The notes under the pieces: generated by a model
What the model was told of the DNA's origin: nothing
What the model saw: the letters and a program-made list of their open reading frames with translations, nothing else
Databases searched by the model: none
Translations under genes and position numbers: made by a program
Shown: one piece after another, positions 7,418 through 15,723 of the stretch
Position numbering within the stretch: the stretch's first letter is position 1
Layout of the letters: every line of letters begins with the position of its first letter
Assembly (NCBI RefSeq): GCF_003939025.1
Contig: NZ_RQIH01000017.1
Span: 1 to 64,000 of the forward strand
Origin: Rhizobium sophoriradicis
GTDB taxonomy: Bacteria > Pseudomonadota > Alphaproteobacteria > Rhizobiales > Rhizobiaceae
Length of the DNA stretch: 64,000 nt
Reading direction: 5' to 3'

Positions 7418-7546
7418 TTACGCCGAGACCGCGCTGGAACGCGGCCAACGGCGGCAGTGTGAAACAACGTGTTCCCACTGCCCCAGACGGAACCGCCAGT
7501 AGTCGATTACCGACACTGGACGGAAGATTGGGCACGCTATACGCAT
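7418..7546 (-). CDS. small hypothetical protein, 42 aa
   Basis: An ATG at 7546 preceded by AAAGGAGG at ideal spacing opens a 42-codon frame: MRIACPIFRPVSVIDYWRFR, then a short tail with W-E-H-x(5)-C-R-R-W. The strong ribosome site and the aromatic/Arg pattern argue that it is translated. No function is known. It lies downstream of, and reads in the same direction as, the integrase gene, about 350 bases away. Confidence 0.45.
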   Translation of the reverse strand: MRIACPIFRPVSVIDYWRFRLGQWEHVVSHCRRWPRSSAVSA

Positions 7547-7896
7547 TCCCATACCTCCTTTCCGTTGCCGACAAGGAGGGCTTGCCGCCCCTTCGCGGGT
7601 TGCCCGACGAAGCTCTAGAACCTCCCAAGACCCTTGGAATGTCGAAGGCTCGCCAAGTGGCAGCAGTGCATTTCACTAAATACGCGCATATAATGTCGGT
7701 GGCAAGCACCTCCCTTTTATTTTGCCGCTTTATCCCTGCTAGTTTCGGCGCTGAAGAGCGAACGGGGGTGAAAGTGGGTCTGGATATAGGAAGAGAGAAA
7801 ATCGCGTCAGCGGCCGTCTGTGTCAATTTTTGCGGGGGTTCTATAATTGTTCTCGTTTTCTGCCCGCGCGGCCTCAGCAACCCAGCCGCGCGACAC
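7547..7896. other. stretch between small gene and integrase without supported gene
   Basis: Short overlapping frames exist on both strands, for example a 24-codon minus-strand frame around 7617-7690, but none has both a ribosome site and a recognisable product. No terminator is evident after the integrase. Confidence 0.4.
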
Positions 7897-9240
7897 TCAC
7901 TCTGCTGAGGGGAGGCGAACAGCTGCCACGCAATCTTTCATCTGCTTTTCAGATGCGCCCTGCGTATAGACCCCAAACGTAATGTCTTTCTTCTTGTCGG
8001 AGACGTGACCAACCACGTCTTTCACAGTCTCTACTGTTTGGCCTGCATGCCTTGCTTGCGTAACAAACCAGCGTCGCGCTGAGTGAAAGTTGACGAGGCT
8101 CCTCCGTTTCCCGGGCCGCTTGTCATCGACGCCGAGCTTCTCTCGATAGTTATTGAAGCGCTTGCCGAAAGTGTCGCCGGGATCGCGCTCATCAGCCAAT
8201 TCGTGAAATAGCCAGTCCTTAGGCTGTTTGTTCTTCATCCTTCGAGCAATGATGTCCTCTAGATCTGGATGAATGGGAACCCTCCGAGCCGCTGAGCGTG
8301 TCTTGCCCTGCTGAATGTCAAAGATTCCATCATGGACCTCCTCAACCCACAAGGTGAGTACTTCAGCGAGCCTCATCCCCGACAGGCATGAAATGCGGAG
8401 GGCGTCGGCTATCTGTTGTTTGAAGCGCTCCTTCATACCGGTGGGGTAGGGTGCATAGAGCAATGTCTTAAGCTCGGCCTCGGTAAAGGGCCGCTCGCTC
8501 TCATTATCGCCTCGCTCGACGCGCCTACGCCCATTTGCGATCTCCTGCCCAAGCCACGGGTTATCCTCGGCAGTGCCCGACACGTGGCCGCGTTTGATCA
8601 GATATTCCCAGTAGCCGCGAAGAGCGGTCATGTGCTTCTTCGCCGTGCTTCTGTCCATCGGCTCGATGATCTCGGTGACATAGCGACCGGCCGCCCTGCG
8701 TATGATGTCAGGAAGCCGGTACTTCTCACCTATGCACCAACGCGCGAAGCGATTGATCAGGCCCCGCCGTTCATTGGTCGTCTTTGCGGCAAGCTTGATA
8801 GCTGAGAGGTAGGCGTCGAGGTAGTAGTCGACGGGGTGGTCTCCTGCGATGGCTCTGGTGAAGCGTTCCCGGGCTCTTCCTCGTAGGCTGTTGGCCTCGG
8901 CTTCTGCTGCCCAAACGGCGTCTTCTAGCGCCTCGCCGCCTACCGCCTGGGCCTCAGAGATCGCAGCCTTTGACAGCTCCCCTCTAAGCTCTGCCATTGC
9001 CTCGCTCGCGCTAATAACCTCTCCCGCCTTAACCCGGGCAAATAGCGCTCTGACTTCCGGCTCTAGCTTATCGCGCCTCGCCATCGCAGCCTTGATGTCC
9101 CCCGTTTGCAAACTCTGGAGGTACATAGTCGTTCCGTTGAAGTAGCGTCGACATGCCTCGGGGATGGCCATTCGAAACCACCACGTCTGTCCCCTGAGAT
9201 CGAGTAGGCGTCTGGACCCTTTGTTGCTTTTTCCCGCCAT
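7897..9240 (-). CDS. tyrosine recombinase, genomic-island integrase
   Basis: It integrates and excises the island by site-specific recombination. From the ATG at 9240 (MAGKSNKG) it has 447 aa. It has an N-terminal DUF6538-like strand region (LRGQTWWFRMAIPEACRRYF), a SAM-like core-binding domain (about 130-225) and a catalytic domain. The catalytic set is complete: Arg290 (LSGMRLAEV), Lys313 (QGKTRSAARRVPI), His386-x-x-Arg389 (HSARRWF), His412 (VVGHVS) and nucleophile Tyr425 (FGVYT). The start faces the tRNA-Ala 3' fragment 80 bases away, the usual arrangement for an integrase next to its att site. Confidence 0.95.
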   Translation of the reverse strand: MAGKSNKGSRRLLDLRGQTWWFRMAIPEACRRYFNGTTMYLQSLQTGDIKAAMARRDKLEPEVRALFARVKAGEVISASEAMAELRGELSKAAISEAQAVGGEALEDAVWAAEAEANSLRGRARERFTRAIAGDHPVDYYLDAYLSAIKLAAKTTNERRGLINRFARWCIGEKYRLPDIIRRAAGRYVTEIIEPMDRSTAKKHMTALRGYWEYLIKRGHVSGTAEDNPWLGQEIANGRRRVERGDNESERPFTEAELKTLLYAPYPTGMKERFKQQIADALRISCLSGMRLAEVLTLWVEEVHDGIFDIQQGKTRSAARRVPIHPDLEDIIARRMKNKQPKDWLFHELADERDPGDTFGKRFNNYREKLGVDDKRPGKRRSLVNFHSARRWFVTQARHAGQTVETVKDVVGHVSDKKKDITFGVYTQGASEKQMKDCVAAVRLPSAE

Positions 9241-9320
9241 TCTGACCAACCATTCTGACCAATGAAGGCGGGTGATTATCCTTATTTTTCATGCATATCA
9301 AGAACATGGGTGGTGAAATC

Positions 9321-9343
9321 TTCGATCCCGCTTAGCTCCACCA
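9321..9343 (+). mobile_element. attachment site: duplicated tRNA-Ala 3' end
   Basis: This 23-base stretch equals the T-loop, T-stem 3' side and acceptor end of a tRNA-Ala (TTCGATC-CCGCT-TAGCTCC-ACCA). The upstream bases do not continue the tRNA (AAATC instead of AGCGG), so only the 3' end is present. This is what integrase-mediated insertion into a tRNA gene leaves at the far end. The intact tRNA should lie beyond the left edge of the window. Confidence 0.8.
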
Positions 9344-9370
9344 CGCTTCGCCCTTACGGGCTTCGCGTGG
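9341..9370 (+). terminator. hairpin following the att site
   Basis: CCACGC and GCGTGG enclose a second GCCC/GGGC stem. It lies immediately after the tRNA-Ala 3' end and may be the original tRNA terminator. It lacks a long T-run. Confidence 0.35.
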
Positions 9371-9444
9371 CGCAGCCGCGAGAAACCGTTAGCCCGAAGC
9401 AGTGCCCGGCATAGCCCGAAGGGCGACGACGGGCTGAAACGCTG

Positions 9445-9689
9445 ATGTGGTATGTCTATATTATACCGGCTCTACCGCAGATTTGAAGCAGCGCCTTGCG
9501 GCACACAATGCCGGCAAATCCACCCACACCGCCAAATTCGCGCCTTGGAATTTGCTCTGGTATTGCGCCTTTCCAGACAAGTACAAAGCGCTTGAATTCG
9601 AATCCTATCTGAAATCGCATTCCGGTAGAGCTTTTGCCAGCAAGAGATTGGTCCAGCCGAATCTGGATCCAAGTCGCCTCGATACCTGA
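9445..9689 (+). pseudogene. GIY-YIG nuclease-family gene with N-terminal deletion/frameshift
   Basis: The 3' part encodes the family's YTGSTADLKQRLAAHNAGKS, then HTAKFAPWNLLWYCAF, KALEFESYLKS and SGRAFASKRL, as in small UvrC-type GIY-YIG proteins. The 5' end starts normally in another frame (ATG TGG TAT GTC TAT ATT = MWYVYI). The roughly ten residues that normally separate MWYVYI from YTGS are missing, and the frame changes at 9462. If translated from GTG 9447, the protein lacks the GIY strand, so activity is doubtful. It lies just outside the island boundary. Confidence 0.7.
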
Positions 9690-9832
9690 AGGCCGATTAC
9701 GAATAAGTGTCGGTGCGTGCGCGAAAACTATTCAGCTGGATCACGTGATATGCGCGAGGCATTTACAAAGCAACGACTCTAGCCGCGCCCTCAACACCGC
9801 CAGGCCGCCCCCACAGCCCACCGGCGCCTTGC

Positions 9833-10057
9833 TTAAGTCTCGAGGATAACCGCCGTCAGCCGCTTCACCACCAGCAGCACGGGAAAGGTGATCGCCCAGG
9901 ACAGCGCCCATGCGGACGGCCACATGGCAAACGCAGTTGCAGTCGGGCCTTGTGATTTGAGGAAACTGATCGCCGACACGACTGACGTCATCAGCAGCGA
10001 GAGGGTGAGCGGCATGACGACGGCATTGTAGCGTTTGGGGAGTTTGCCTTTGGGCAT
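9833..10057 (-). CDS. DUF2798 family small membrane protein
   Basis: The 74-aa protein has two predicted membrane helices at about residues 14-33 and 43-66 (VVMPLTLSLLMTSVVSAISFL; AWALSWAITFPVLLVVKRL), separated by a short loop. This is the DUF2798 pattern (start MPKGKLPKRYN, then two helices). Function of the family is unknown. It is transcribed alone, convergent with the GIY-YIG remnant. Confidence 0.75.
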   Translation of the reverse strand: MPKGKLPKRYNAVVMPLTLSLLMTSVVSAISFLKSQGPTATAFAMWPSAWALSWAITFPVLLVVKRLTAVILET

Positions 10058-10279
10058 TTTTGTCTCCGTAACATACCGATCAGAACAACGCGCAGCGCCG
10101 ATCGGCGGGTTGCGCGTTGATTGGCGTAAACGCTTACGGAGCTTCGGTCTGAAGCGACGCCGTTTTATGGCGTATCGCGCTGCTCAAGCCGTTCCAACCA
10201 CTTTTTGCCAATTCCTCAATAAAGAGGATCTATCCTCGTTGCCGGAAATTCAGCGATTCGGCTCCAGGACCCTCGCCCA

Positions 10280-11002
10280 ATGACCAGAGCAAGACGCCGC
10301 CGTATCATTCGTACACGACGCACCCTGACCGGACTTGCGCTCGTCGGCTCGATATCGTTTCTGGCCGGCATGACGGATGCGACCGGTCTGCTGCTGACCG
10401 GCGATTTCGTCTCCTTTATGACCGGCAATACGACACGGGCGGCGCTGGCTTTGAGCGAGGGCAATCTTTATCACGCGGCGGTGCTGATCTCCGCCATCGG
10501 CGTTTTCGTGCTCGGCAACGCGGCCGGCATCGTCATCGCCCATGTCTCGCACCGCCGGATTTTCGTGGTGCTCGGCTGCGTCGGCCTTGTCCTGGCGCTC
10601 GCTTCGATGACGACGGGGCAGAGTTTGATGCTGGCGCGCTTCTTCATGATCGTCTGTTCCATGGGCATGGTGAATGCCGCCGTCGAACATATCGAGGGCC
10701 TGCCGATCGGGCTGACTTATGTCACCGGCGCGCTGTCGCGTTTCGGCCGCGGCATCGGCCGCTGGATCATCGGCGATCGTCGGATTGAATGGACGATCCA
10801 GATCGTGCCCTGGGGCGGCATGGTGCTCGGCGCGATCGCCGGCGCCGTCCTGACGCGGCTGACCGGTGCGCATGCCTTGTGGCTGGTCTCGATCTTTGCC
10901 ATGGCGCTGGCGCTTGCCGCCATGTTCATTCCCCGGCCGCTTCAGCGGCGCTTCAACCAGAAGATCGCGCCGCACAACCGGGCCGCTGTGCGCGGCAAAT
11001 AG
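10280..11002 (+). CDS. YoaK/DUF1275 family membrane protein
   Basis: This 240-aa inner-membrane protein has six hydrophobic segments and the DUF1275 hallmarks: an early FLAGMTDATGLLLTGDFVSFMTGNTT stretch (about residues 27-51) and a central SMGMVNAAVEH. The family is thought to be transport-related, but no substrate is established. A basic N-terminus (MTRARRRRIIRTRR) should stay cytoplasmic. It is monocistronic. Confidence 0.85.
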   Translation: MTRARRRRIIRTRRTLTGLALVGSISFLAGMTDATGLLLTGDFVSFMTGNTTRAALALSEGNLYHAAVLISAIGVFVLGNAAGIVIAHVSHRRIFVVLGCVGLVLALASMTTGQSLMLARFFMIVCSMGMVNAAVEHIEGLPIGLTYVTGALSRFGRGIGRWIIGDRRIEWTIQIVPWGGMVLGAIAGAVLTRLTGAHALWLVSIFAMALALAAMFIPRPLQRRFNQKIAPHNRAAVRGK

Positions 11003-11070
11003 AAGCGTCGCATTCCTGTTACCATCGAATCGGATAGGAAGGAGCGCCGTCCGTCCTCGAGGAGTAGATC

Positions 11071-11859
11071 TTGTTTCTGATTTCGAAGCTTGTCTGGATT
11101 TTGGGCCAGCCGCTGTCGCTGGCATTCCTTCTTGTCTTCTTCGCGCTCCTCGCCGGGCTTCGGCGCTGGCGCGCCTTAAGTCTTTTCGCGACAGCCGGTG
11201 GCGCCCTCATCCTCTTCGTCACGCTCTATACCACGGCCGGCAACCTGCTGATGCAGGGACTCGAGCAGCGGTTTCCAAAGCCTGCCGGCGATCCGGAGAA
11301 CCTGCAATGCATGATCGTGCTCGGCGGCGCCTTCGAAAATGAGGTGAACACGGCGCGCCACGGCATCGAATTCAACGCAGCGGCCGACCGCTTCGTCGAA
11401 GCCCTGCGGCTTGCGCAGAAATTTCCGCAGTCGCGCATTCTGATCTCGGGCGGCGACGGCTCGCTCTCGGGCATCTACGAAGGCGATGCGGCGGCATCCG
11501 AGCGGTTCTTCCCGCTGTTCGGCATCGGCAAAGATCGGCTGATTGAGGAGCGGCAATCGCGCACCACCTTTGAAAACGCCGTCAACACCAAGGAATTCCT
11601 GGCAAGCCAGGGGCTTTCCCATTGTCTGCTGATCACCTCGGGCTTCCATATGCCGCGTTCCGTCGGCATCTTCCGCAAGCTCGGCATCGATATCGTGCCC
11701 TGGCCGACCGATTATCGCACCGACGGGCAGGTGAGGCCGGGCCTGGATTTCACCCAGCCGAACCTCAATGCCCAGAACATGGCGACGGCGATCCGGGAAT
11801 GGTACGGCCTGGTCGGCTATTACCTCGCCGGCCGGACGTCGGAGCTCTATCCCCGCTGA
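11071..11859 (+). CDS. YdcF/ElyC-like DUF218 membrane protein
   Basis: The TTG start at 11071 is preceded by GAGGAG. Two N-terminal membrane helices (about 5-30 and 35-57) are followed by a periplasmic DUF218 domain. That domain contains MIVLGGAFENE, RILISGGDGSL, ESRTTFENAVNT-like ERQSRTTFENAVNTKEF, and LLITSGFHMPRSVGIFRKLG. Relatives (ElyC, SanA) affect envelope polysaccharide or vancomycin barrier functions; the biochemical reaction is not settled. Length 262 aa is typical. Confidence 0.85.
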   Translation: MFLISKLVWILGQPLSLAFLLVFFALLAGLRRWRALSLFATAGGALILFVTLYTTAGNLLMQGLEQRFPKPAGDPENLQCMIVLGGAFENEVNTARHGIEFNAAADRFVEALRLAQKFPQSRILISGGDGSLSGIYEGDAAASERFFPLFGIGKDRLIEERQSRTTFENAVNTKEFLASQGLSHCLLITSGFHMPRSVGIFRKLGIDIVPWPTDYRTDGQVRPGLDFTQPNLNAQNMATAIREWYGLVGYYLAGRTSELYPR

Positions 11860-11860
11860 G

Positions 11861-12334
11861 TCACTTCTTCGAGATGGTGACGAATTTCGTGCCGCGCACG
11901 CGCGCCGTGACGATGCAGGGATCACCTTCGGTGCGGTCGCAGAACCGCGGATGCATCTTCATCGCCAGCACCATGTTGCCGAAGCGCTGGACGAAGTCGT
12001 AGCCGTAGATCTGTGCCGTCGCGATCATGAAATAACCGCCTTCGGCGACCTGCAGGTAGAAATTATAGGTGCAGCCGTCGTCATTGCATTGCGGCCCCTT
12101 TTGCCCGTCGCAGGTGAGCAGGCCTTCGTTGACCACCGCGTCGATCAGCCCGTCATTGTTGATGTCCTGCCGGGTGATGAAGCCGTCGGCGAATTCGGCC
12201 GCCTTGCACTGCTCCTGGAAATGCTTCTTCTCGTAGATCTCCGGGTCGGAGATCAGCGATTGCTGGCCGAAGGCCGCAGCCGGCAAGATGAGCAGCAGGA
12301 GGACATTCAGAACGGCGAGCACCAGCGTTTTCAC
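11861..12334 (-). CDS. secreted hypothetical protein with EF-hand-like loop
   Basis: The GTG at 12334 has a GAGGAAA ribosome site. Residues 1-22 (VKTLVLAVLNVLLLLILPAAAFG) are a signal peptide. The 135-residue mature part holds six Cys, likely three disulphides, and an EF-hand-like DINNDGLIDAVV (about 57-68) that could bind Ca. The larger frame running to 13066 is antisense to the next gene and is not real. It is convergent with the YdcF-like gene, with only one base between their stops. The product is likely periplasmic; function unknown. Confidence 0.75.
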   Translation of the reverse strand: MKTLVLAVLNVLLLLILPAAAFGQQSLISDPEIYEKKHFQEQCKAAEFADGFITRQDINNDGLIDAVVNEGLLTCDGQKGPQCNDDGCTYNFYLQVAEGGYFMIATAQIYGYDFVQRFGNMVLAMKMHPRFCDRTEGDPCIVTARVRGTKFVTISKK

Positions 12335-12448
12335 GGGCTTTCCTCTTTTGGATAAAGCTCTATCGGCTCGCTTTATGGCCGCCCCGCCTTGCGCCGCCCT
12401 TGCCGCCGTGGTTCTTTCCAGAAACTGTTCGCCGGCTCCGGGGTCCTG

Positions 12449-13084
12449 ATGTCCTTGCTCGTCTATCTCGATTATGCCGGCATTGCGCTGTTTGCCGCCA
12501 CAGGCGCGCTCGCCGCCTCGCGCAAGCAGCTCGATCTGATCGGCTTTCTGTTTTTCGCCATGGTGACGGGAACCGGCGGCGGCACGGTGCGCGATATCGT
12601 GCTCGGCCGCGTACCGGTCTTCTGGGTGCTGAACCCCGGCTATATTCTCGTCTGCTGCATCATGGGCGTCATCGTTTTCTTCACCGCTCACCTCCTGGAA
12701 TCGCGCTATCGCCTGCTGATCTGGCTGGATGCGATCGGTCTGGCCGCCTATTGCGTGCTCGGCGCCGCCAAGGGACTTGCCGCCACCGGCTCGCCGACCA
12801 TCGCCATCGTCACCGGCACGTTGACGGCAACCTTCGGCGGCATCCTGCGCGACTTGATGGCAAACGAGCCTTCGGTGCTGCTCAGGCCGGAAATCTATGT
12901 GACTGCGGCTCTTATCGGGGCCGGCGTGTTCACGCTCGCCAATGGGCTGGGGATGCCGCTTTATCTCGCCTCGGGCTGCGGCGTCGCGGCGGCCTTTGGC
13001 GTTCGCGGCGGAGCGCTGTGGTTCGGCTGGACCTTCCCGATTTACAAGCACAAGCCCGGCCGGCATCCCGACGATGTCATGTAG
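12449..13084 (+). CDS. trimeric intracellular cation channel (TRIC, UPF0126) family protein
   Basis: Start is the ATG at 12449 (MSLLVYLDYAGIALFAATGAL); the 20 upstream in-frame residues are not membrane-like. Seven hydrophobic helices form two homologous halves, each with the glycine-rich signature: TGTGGGTVRDIVLG near 47-60 and TATFGGILRDLM near 128-139. That is the TRIC/YadS architecture. Bacterial members conduct monovalent cations across the inner membrane. It is followed directly by a RIME repeat. Confidence 0.9.
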   Translation: MSLLVYLDYAGIALFAATGALAASRKQLDLIGFLFFAMVTGTGGGTVRDIVLGRVPVFWVLNPGYILVCCIMGVIVFFTAHLLESRYRLLIWLDAIGLAAYCVLGAAKGLAATGSPTIAIVTGTLTATFGGILRDLMANEPSVLLRPEIYVTAALIGAGVFTLANGLGMPLYLASGCGVAAAFGVRGGALWFGWTFPIYKHKPGRHPDDVM

Positions 13085-13089
13085 AGACC

Positions 13090-13197
13090 GAGCATGATGC
13101 CGAAAAGTGTAAGCGGTTTTCGGACGACATCATGCTCTAGCTATTTAAACCAGAACAGGATGATTTTAGGTCGAATGACCTAAAATCATCCTGTTCT
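13090..13197. repeat. RIME-type rhizobial intergenic element, copy 1
   Basis: The element consists of two palindromes. The first is AGCATGATG...CATCATGCT around a CGAAAA/TTTTCG stem. The second is a perfect 21-base inverted repeat (13152-13172 with 13177-13197). A second copy in the same orientation lies at 40328-40439. It fills the gap between the TRIC gene and irr. Confidence 0.85.
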
Positions 13198-13206
13198 AAG
13201 GCGCCG

Positions 13207-13626
13207 TCAGCCCCGCTTGGCCCGCAGGCGGATCACCACGTCGACATGGGCGATCTCCATGCCCTCGGGCGGCTCCGGCAGATTGTCTATCGTCAGGTTG
13301 CTGACGGGAATGTCGAGCACCTCGTTTTCGCCTTCGACGAAGAAATGATGGTGGTCGGAAACATTGGTGTCGAAATAGGTCTTGGCGCTCTCCACGGCGA
13401 GAACGCGGATCAGGCCGGCCTCGGTGAACTGGTGCAGCGTGTTGTAGACGGTCGCCAGCGAAACCGGCACGCCGGCGGCAACCGCTTCCTCATGCAGCTC
13501 CTCGACGGTCAAATGCCGGTCGCCCTTGGCAAACAGGAGGTCGCCGAGCGCGACACGCTGGCGGGTAGGGCGCAGGCCTGCGCCACGCAGCCTAACCTCT
13601 ATTGCGATCGGGAGTGCACCCGTCAT
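13207..13626 (-). CDS. irr: iron response regulator Irr (Fur family)
   Basis: Irr represses or activates iron and haem genes when iron is low; haem triggers its loss. The ATG at 13626 gives 139 aa: a winged helix with GLRPTRQRVALGDLLF and SLATVYNTLHQFTEAGLI, then the HHH haem/metal motif (SDHHHFFVEGENEVLDI). The N-terminal haem regulatory motif (GCPWHD-type) of Bradyrhizobium Irr is absent, as in Rhizobium. It is divergent from fabA, the usual rhizobial arrangement. A TTG/GTG start further upstream (13635) is less likely. Confidence 0.92.
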   Translation of the reverse strand: MTGALPIAIEVRLRGAGLRPTRQRVALGDLLFAKGDRHLTVEELHEEAVAAGVPVSLATVYNTLHQFTEAGLIRVLAVESAKTYFDTNVSDHHHFFVEGENEVLDIPVSNLTIDNLPEPPEGMEIAHVDVVIRLRAKRG

Positions 13627-13926
13627 CAAGACCAACTCCGGTTATTCCTGCATAAAGCAATCATGTTTCTACAAGCGGTATAACTTTTGCATTGCAGCCT
13701 TTCAATAGTTCAATGGGGACAAGAGCCTGAGAAAGGCGGCAAAAACGGGCTTTTGACGCAAATAGGTCTGGTCGCGGCTCTGGCCTTCCTGTATGCGACC
13801 ACCAAATAATGGGGTAGGCCTGGTCCGGGACGATGAGTGAAGCTGCCTTGCTTGTGCTTCATTTTCTGAAGAACTTGGACTACACGTTCACATCCATCGG
13901 CTTCACGCGGGGGGAAAAAGAAATTT

Positions 13927-14442
13927 ATGACAACCAGACAGTCCAGCTTCTCGTATGAAGAACTCATCGCTTGCGCTCATGGCAAGCTGTTCGGCCCCGG
14001 CAATGCGCAGCTGCCGCTGCCGCCCATGCTGATGGTTCACCGCATCACGGAAATTTCCGAAACGGGCGGCGCCTTCGACAAGGGCTATCTCAGGGCCGAA
14101 TACGACGTACGCCCCGACGACTGGTATTTTCCCTGCCATTTCGAAGGCAATCCGATCATGCCCGGCTGCCTCGGTCTCGACGGCATGTGGCAGCTGACCG
14201 GCTTCTTCCTCGGCTGGCTCGGCGAGGAAGGCCGCGGCATGGCGCTTTCGACAGGCGAAGTGAAATTCAAGGGCATGGTGCGGCCGCAGACGAAGCTGAT
14301 CGAATACGGGATCGACTTCAAGCGCGTCATGCGCGGCCGCCTCGTGCTCGGCACGGCGGACGGCTGGCTGAAGGCGGACGGCGAGACCATATACCAGGCG
14401 GCCGATCTTCGCGTCGGTCTGTCGAAAGACAAGACCGCCTGA
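13927..14442 (+). CDS. fabA: 3-hydroxydecanoyl-ACP dehydratase/isomerase
   Basis: FabA dehydrates 3-hydroxydecanoyl-ACP and isomerises trans-2- to cis-3-decenoyl-ACP, the branch point to unsaturated fatty acids. The 171-aa hot-dog protein has catalytic His71 in FPCHFEGNPIMPGCLGLD and Asp85 within LGLDGMWQ. It starts the fabA-fabB-fabI operon; fabB begins 45 bases downstream. Confidence 0.97.
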   Translation: MTTRQSSFSYEELIACAHGKLFGPGNAQLPLPPMLMVHRITEISETGGAFDKGYLRAEYDVRPDDWYFPCHFEGNPIMPGCLGLDGMWQLTGFFLGWLGEEGRGMALSTGEVKFKGMVRPQTKLIEYGIDFKRVMRGRLVLGTADGWLKADGETIYQAADLRVGLSKDKTA

Positions 14443-14486
14443 AACCGCATTTCGAGCGGCTGACGAAAACAACAAAGGTTGATCAG

Positions 14487-15719
14487 ATGAGACGGGTAGT
14501 TGTCACGGGTCTGGGTATCGTTTCCTCGATCGGAAGCGACGCGGCCGAAGTCACCGAATCCTTGCGCCAGGCAAAGTCGGGTATTTCCTTTTCCAACGAT
14601 TTCGCCGAACACGGCTTCAAGTGCCAGGTCTGGGGCAGCCCGAAGCTCGGCCCGGCGGAACTTGCCGAGCTGGTCGATCGCCGCGCCATGCGCTTCCTGT
14701 CGCAGGGCGGCGCCTGGAACCATGTCGCCATGAAGCAGGCGATCGCCGATTCCGGTCTGGAAGAGAAGGACTACGCGCAGAACGAACGCGCCGGCATCAT
14801 CATGGGCTCCGGCGGCCCGTCCACGCGCACCCTGATCGAAGCGGCCGACATCACCGTCAAGAACAACAGCCCGAAGCGCATCGGCCCCTTCGCCGTACCG
14901 AAGGCAATGTCTTCGACCGCGTCGGCCACGCTCGCCACCTGGTTCAAGATTCACGGCGTCAATTATTCGATTTCGTCGGCCTGCTCGACCTCGGCGCACT
15001 GCATCGGCAATGCCGCCGAGATGATCCAGTGGGGCAAGCAGGACGTGATGTTTGCCGGCGGCCACGAGGATCTCGATTGGACGATGTCCAATCTCTTCGA
15101 CGCTATGGGCGCCATGTCCTCCAAGTACAACGACACGCCCGACAACGCCTCGCGCGCCTATGACGTCAACCGCGACGGCTTCGTCATCGCCGGCGGCGCC
15201 GGCGTGCTGGTGCTCGAAGAACTCGAGCGCGCCAAGGCCCGCGGCGCCAAGATCTACGCCGAAATCGTCGGCTACGGCGCCACCTCTGATGGTTACGACA
15301 TGGTCGCTCCTTCGGGCGAGGGCGCAATCCGCTGCATGCGCCAGGCGCTTGCCACGGTGAAGGGCGACGTCGACTATATCAACACCCACGGCACGTCGAC
15401 GCCGGTCGGTGACAGCAAGGAAATCGGCGCCATCCGCGAGGTGTTCGGCGCCAGGATCCCGCATATCCAGTCGACCAAGTCGCTGACGGGCCATTCGCTG
15501 GGTGCGGCCGGCGTGCAGGAATCGATCTACTCCCTGCTGATGATGCAGCAAGGCTTCATCGGCGAGAGCGCCCATATCAGCGAGCTCGATCCCGAATTCG
15601 AAGGCGTGCCGATCGTGCGCAAGCGTATCGACGATGCGAAGATCGATATCGCCCTCTCCAACTCCTTCGGCTTCGGCGGGACGAACGCCACGCTCGTCTT
15701 CCAGCGCCATAACGGATAA
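14487..15719 (+). CDS. fabB: beta-ketoacyl-ACP synthase I
   Basis: FabB elongates the cis-3-decenoyl-ACP made by FabA. The ATG at 14487 (MRRVVVTGLGIVSSIG) gives 410 aa. The thiolase-fold catalytic triad is present: Cys166 (SSACSTSAHC), His301 (NTHGTSTPVGD) and His336 (KSLTGHSLGAAG). The longer frame upstream overlaps fabA and is not used. Confidence 0.97.
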   Translation: MRRVVVTGLGIVSSIGSDAAEVTESLRQAKSGISFSNDFAEHGFKCQVWGSPKLGPAELAELVDRRAMRFLSQGGAWNHVAMKQAIADSGLEEKDYAQNERAGIIMGSGGPSTRTLIEAADITVKNNSPKRIGPFAVPKAMSSTASATLATWFKIHGVNYSISSACSTSAHCIGNAAEMIQWGKQDVMFAGGHEDLDWTMSNLFDAMGAMSSKYNDTPDNASRAYDVNRDGFVIAGGAGVLVLEELERAKARGAKIYAEIVGYGATSDGYDMVAPSGEGAIRCMRQALATVKGDVDYINTHGTSTPVGDSKEIGAIREVFGARIPHIQSTKSLTGHSLGAAGVQESIYSLLMMQQGFIGESAHISELDPEFEGVPIVRKRIDDAKIDIALSNSFGFGGTNATLVFQRHNG

Positions 15720-15723
15720 TAAT

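Noticed and set aside
7401..7908. overlapping frames of 159-166 codons on both strands
   Set aside because: Neither has a ribosome site or a coherent protein pattern; only the 42-codon frame inside (7418-7546) has a good start.
12335..13066. N-terminal extension of the 11861 minus-strand frame to 401 aa
   Set aside because: It is antisense to the TRIC gene; the real protein starts with a signal peptide at GTG 12334.
13090..13197. possible CRISPR-like repeat array
   Set aside because: There are only two distant copies with internal palindromes and no spacers, so these are RIME-type elements; no CRISPR array or cas gene was seen anywhere.
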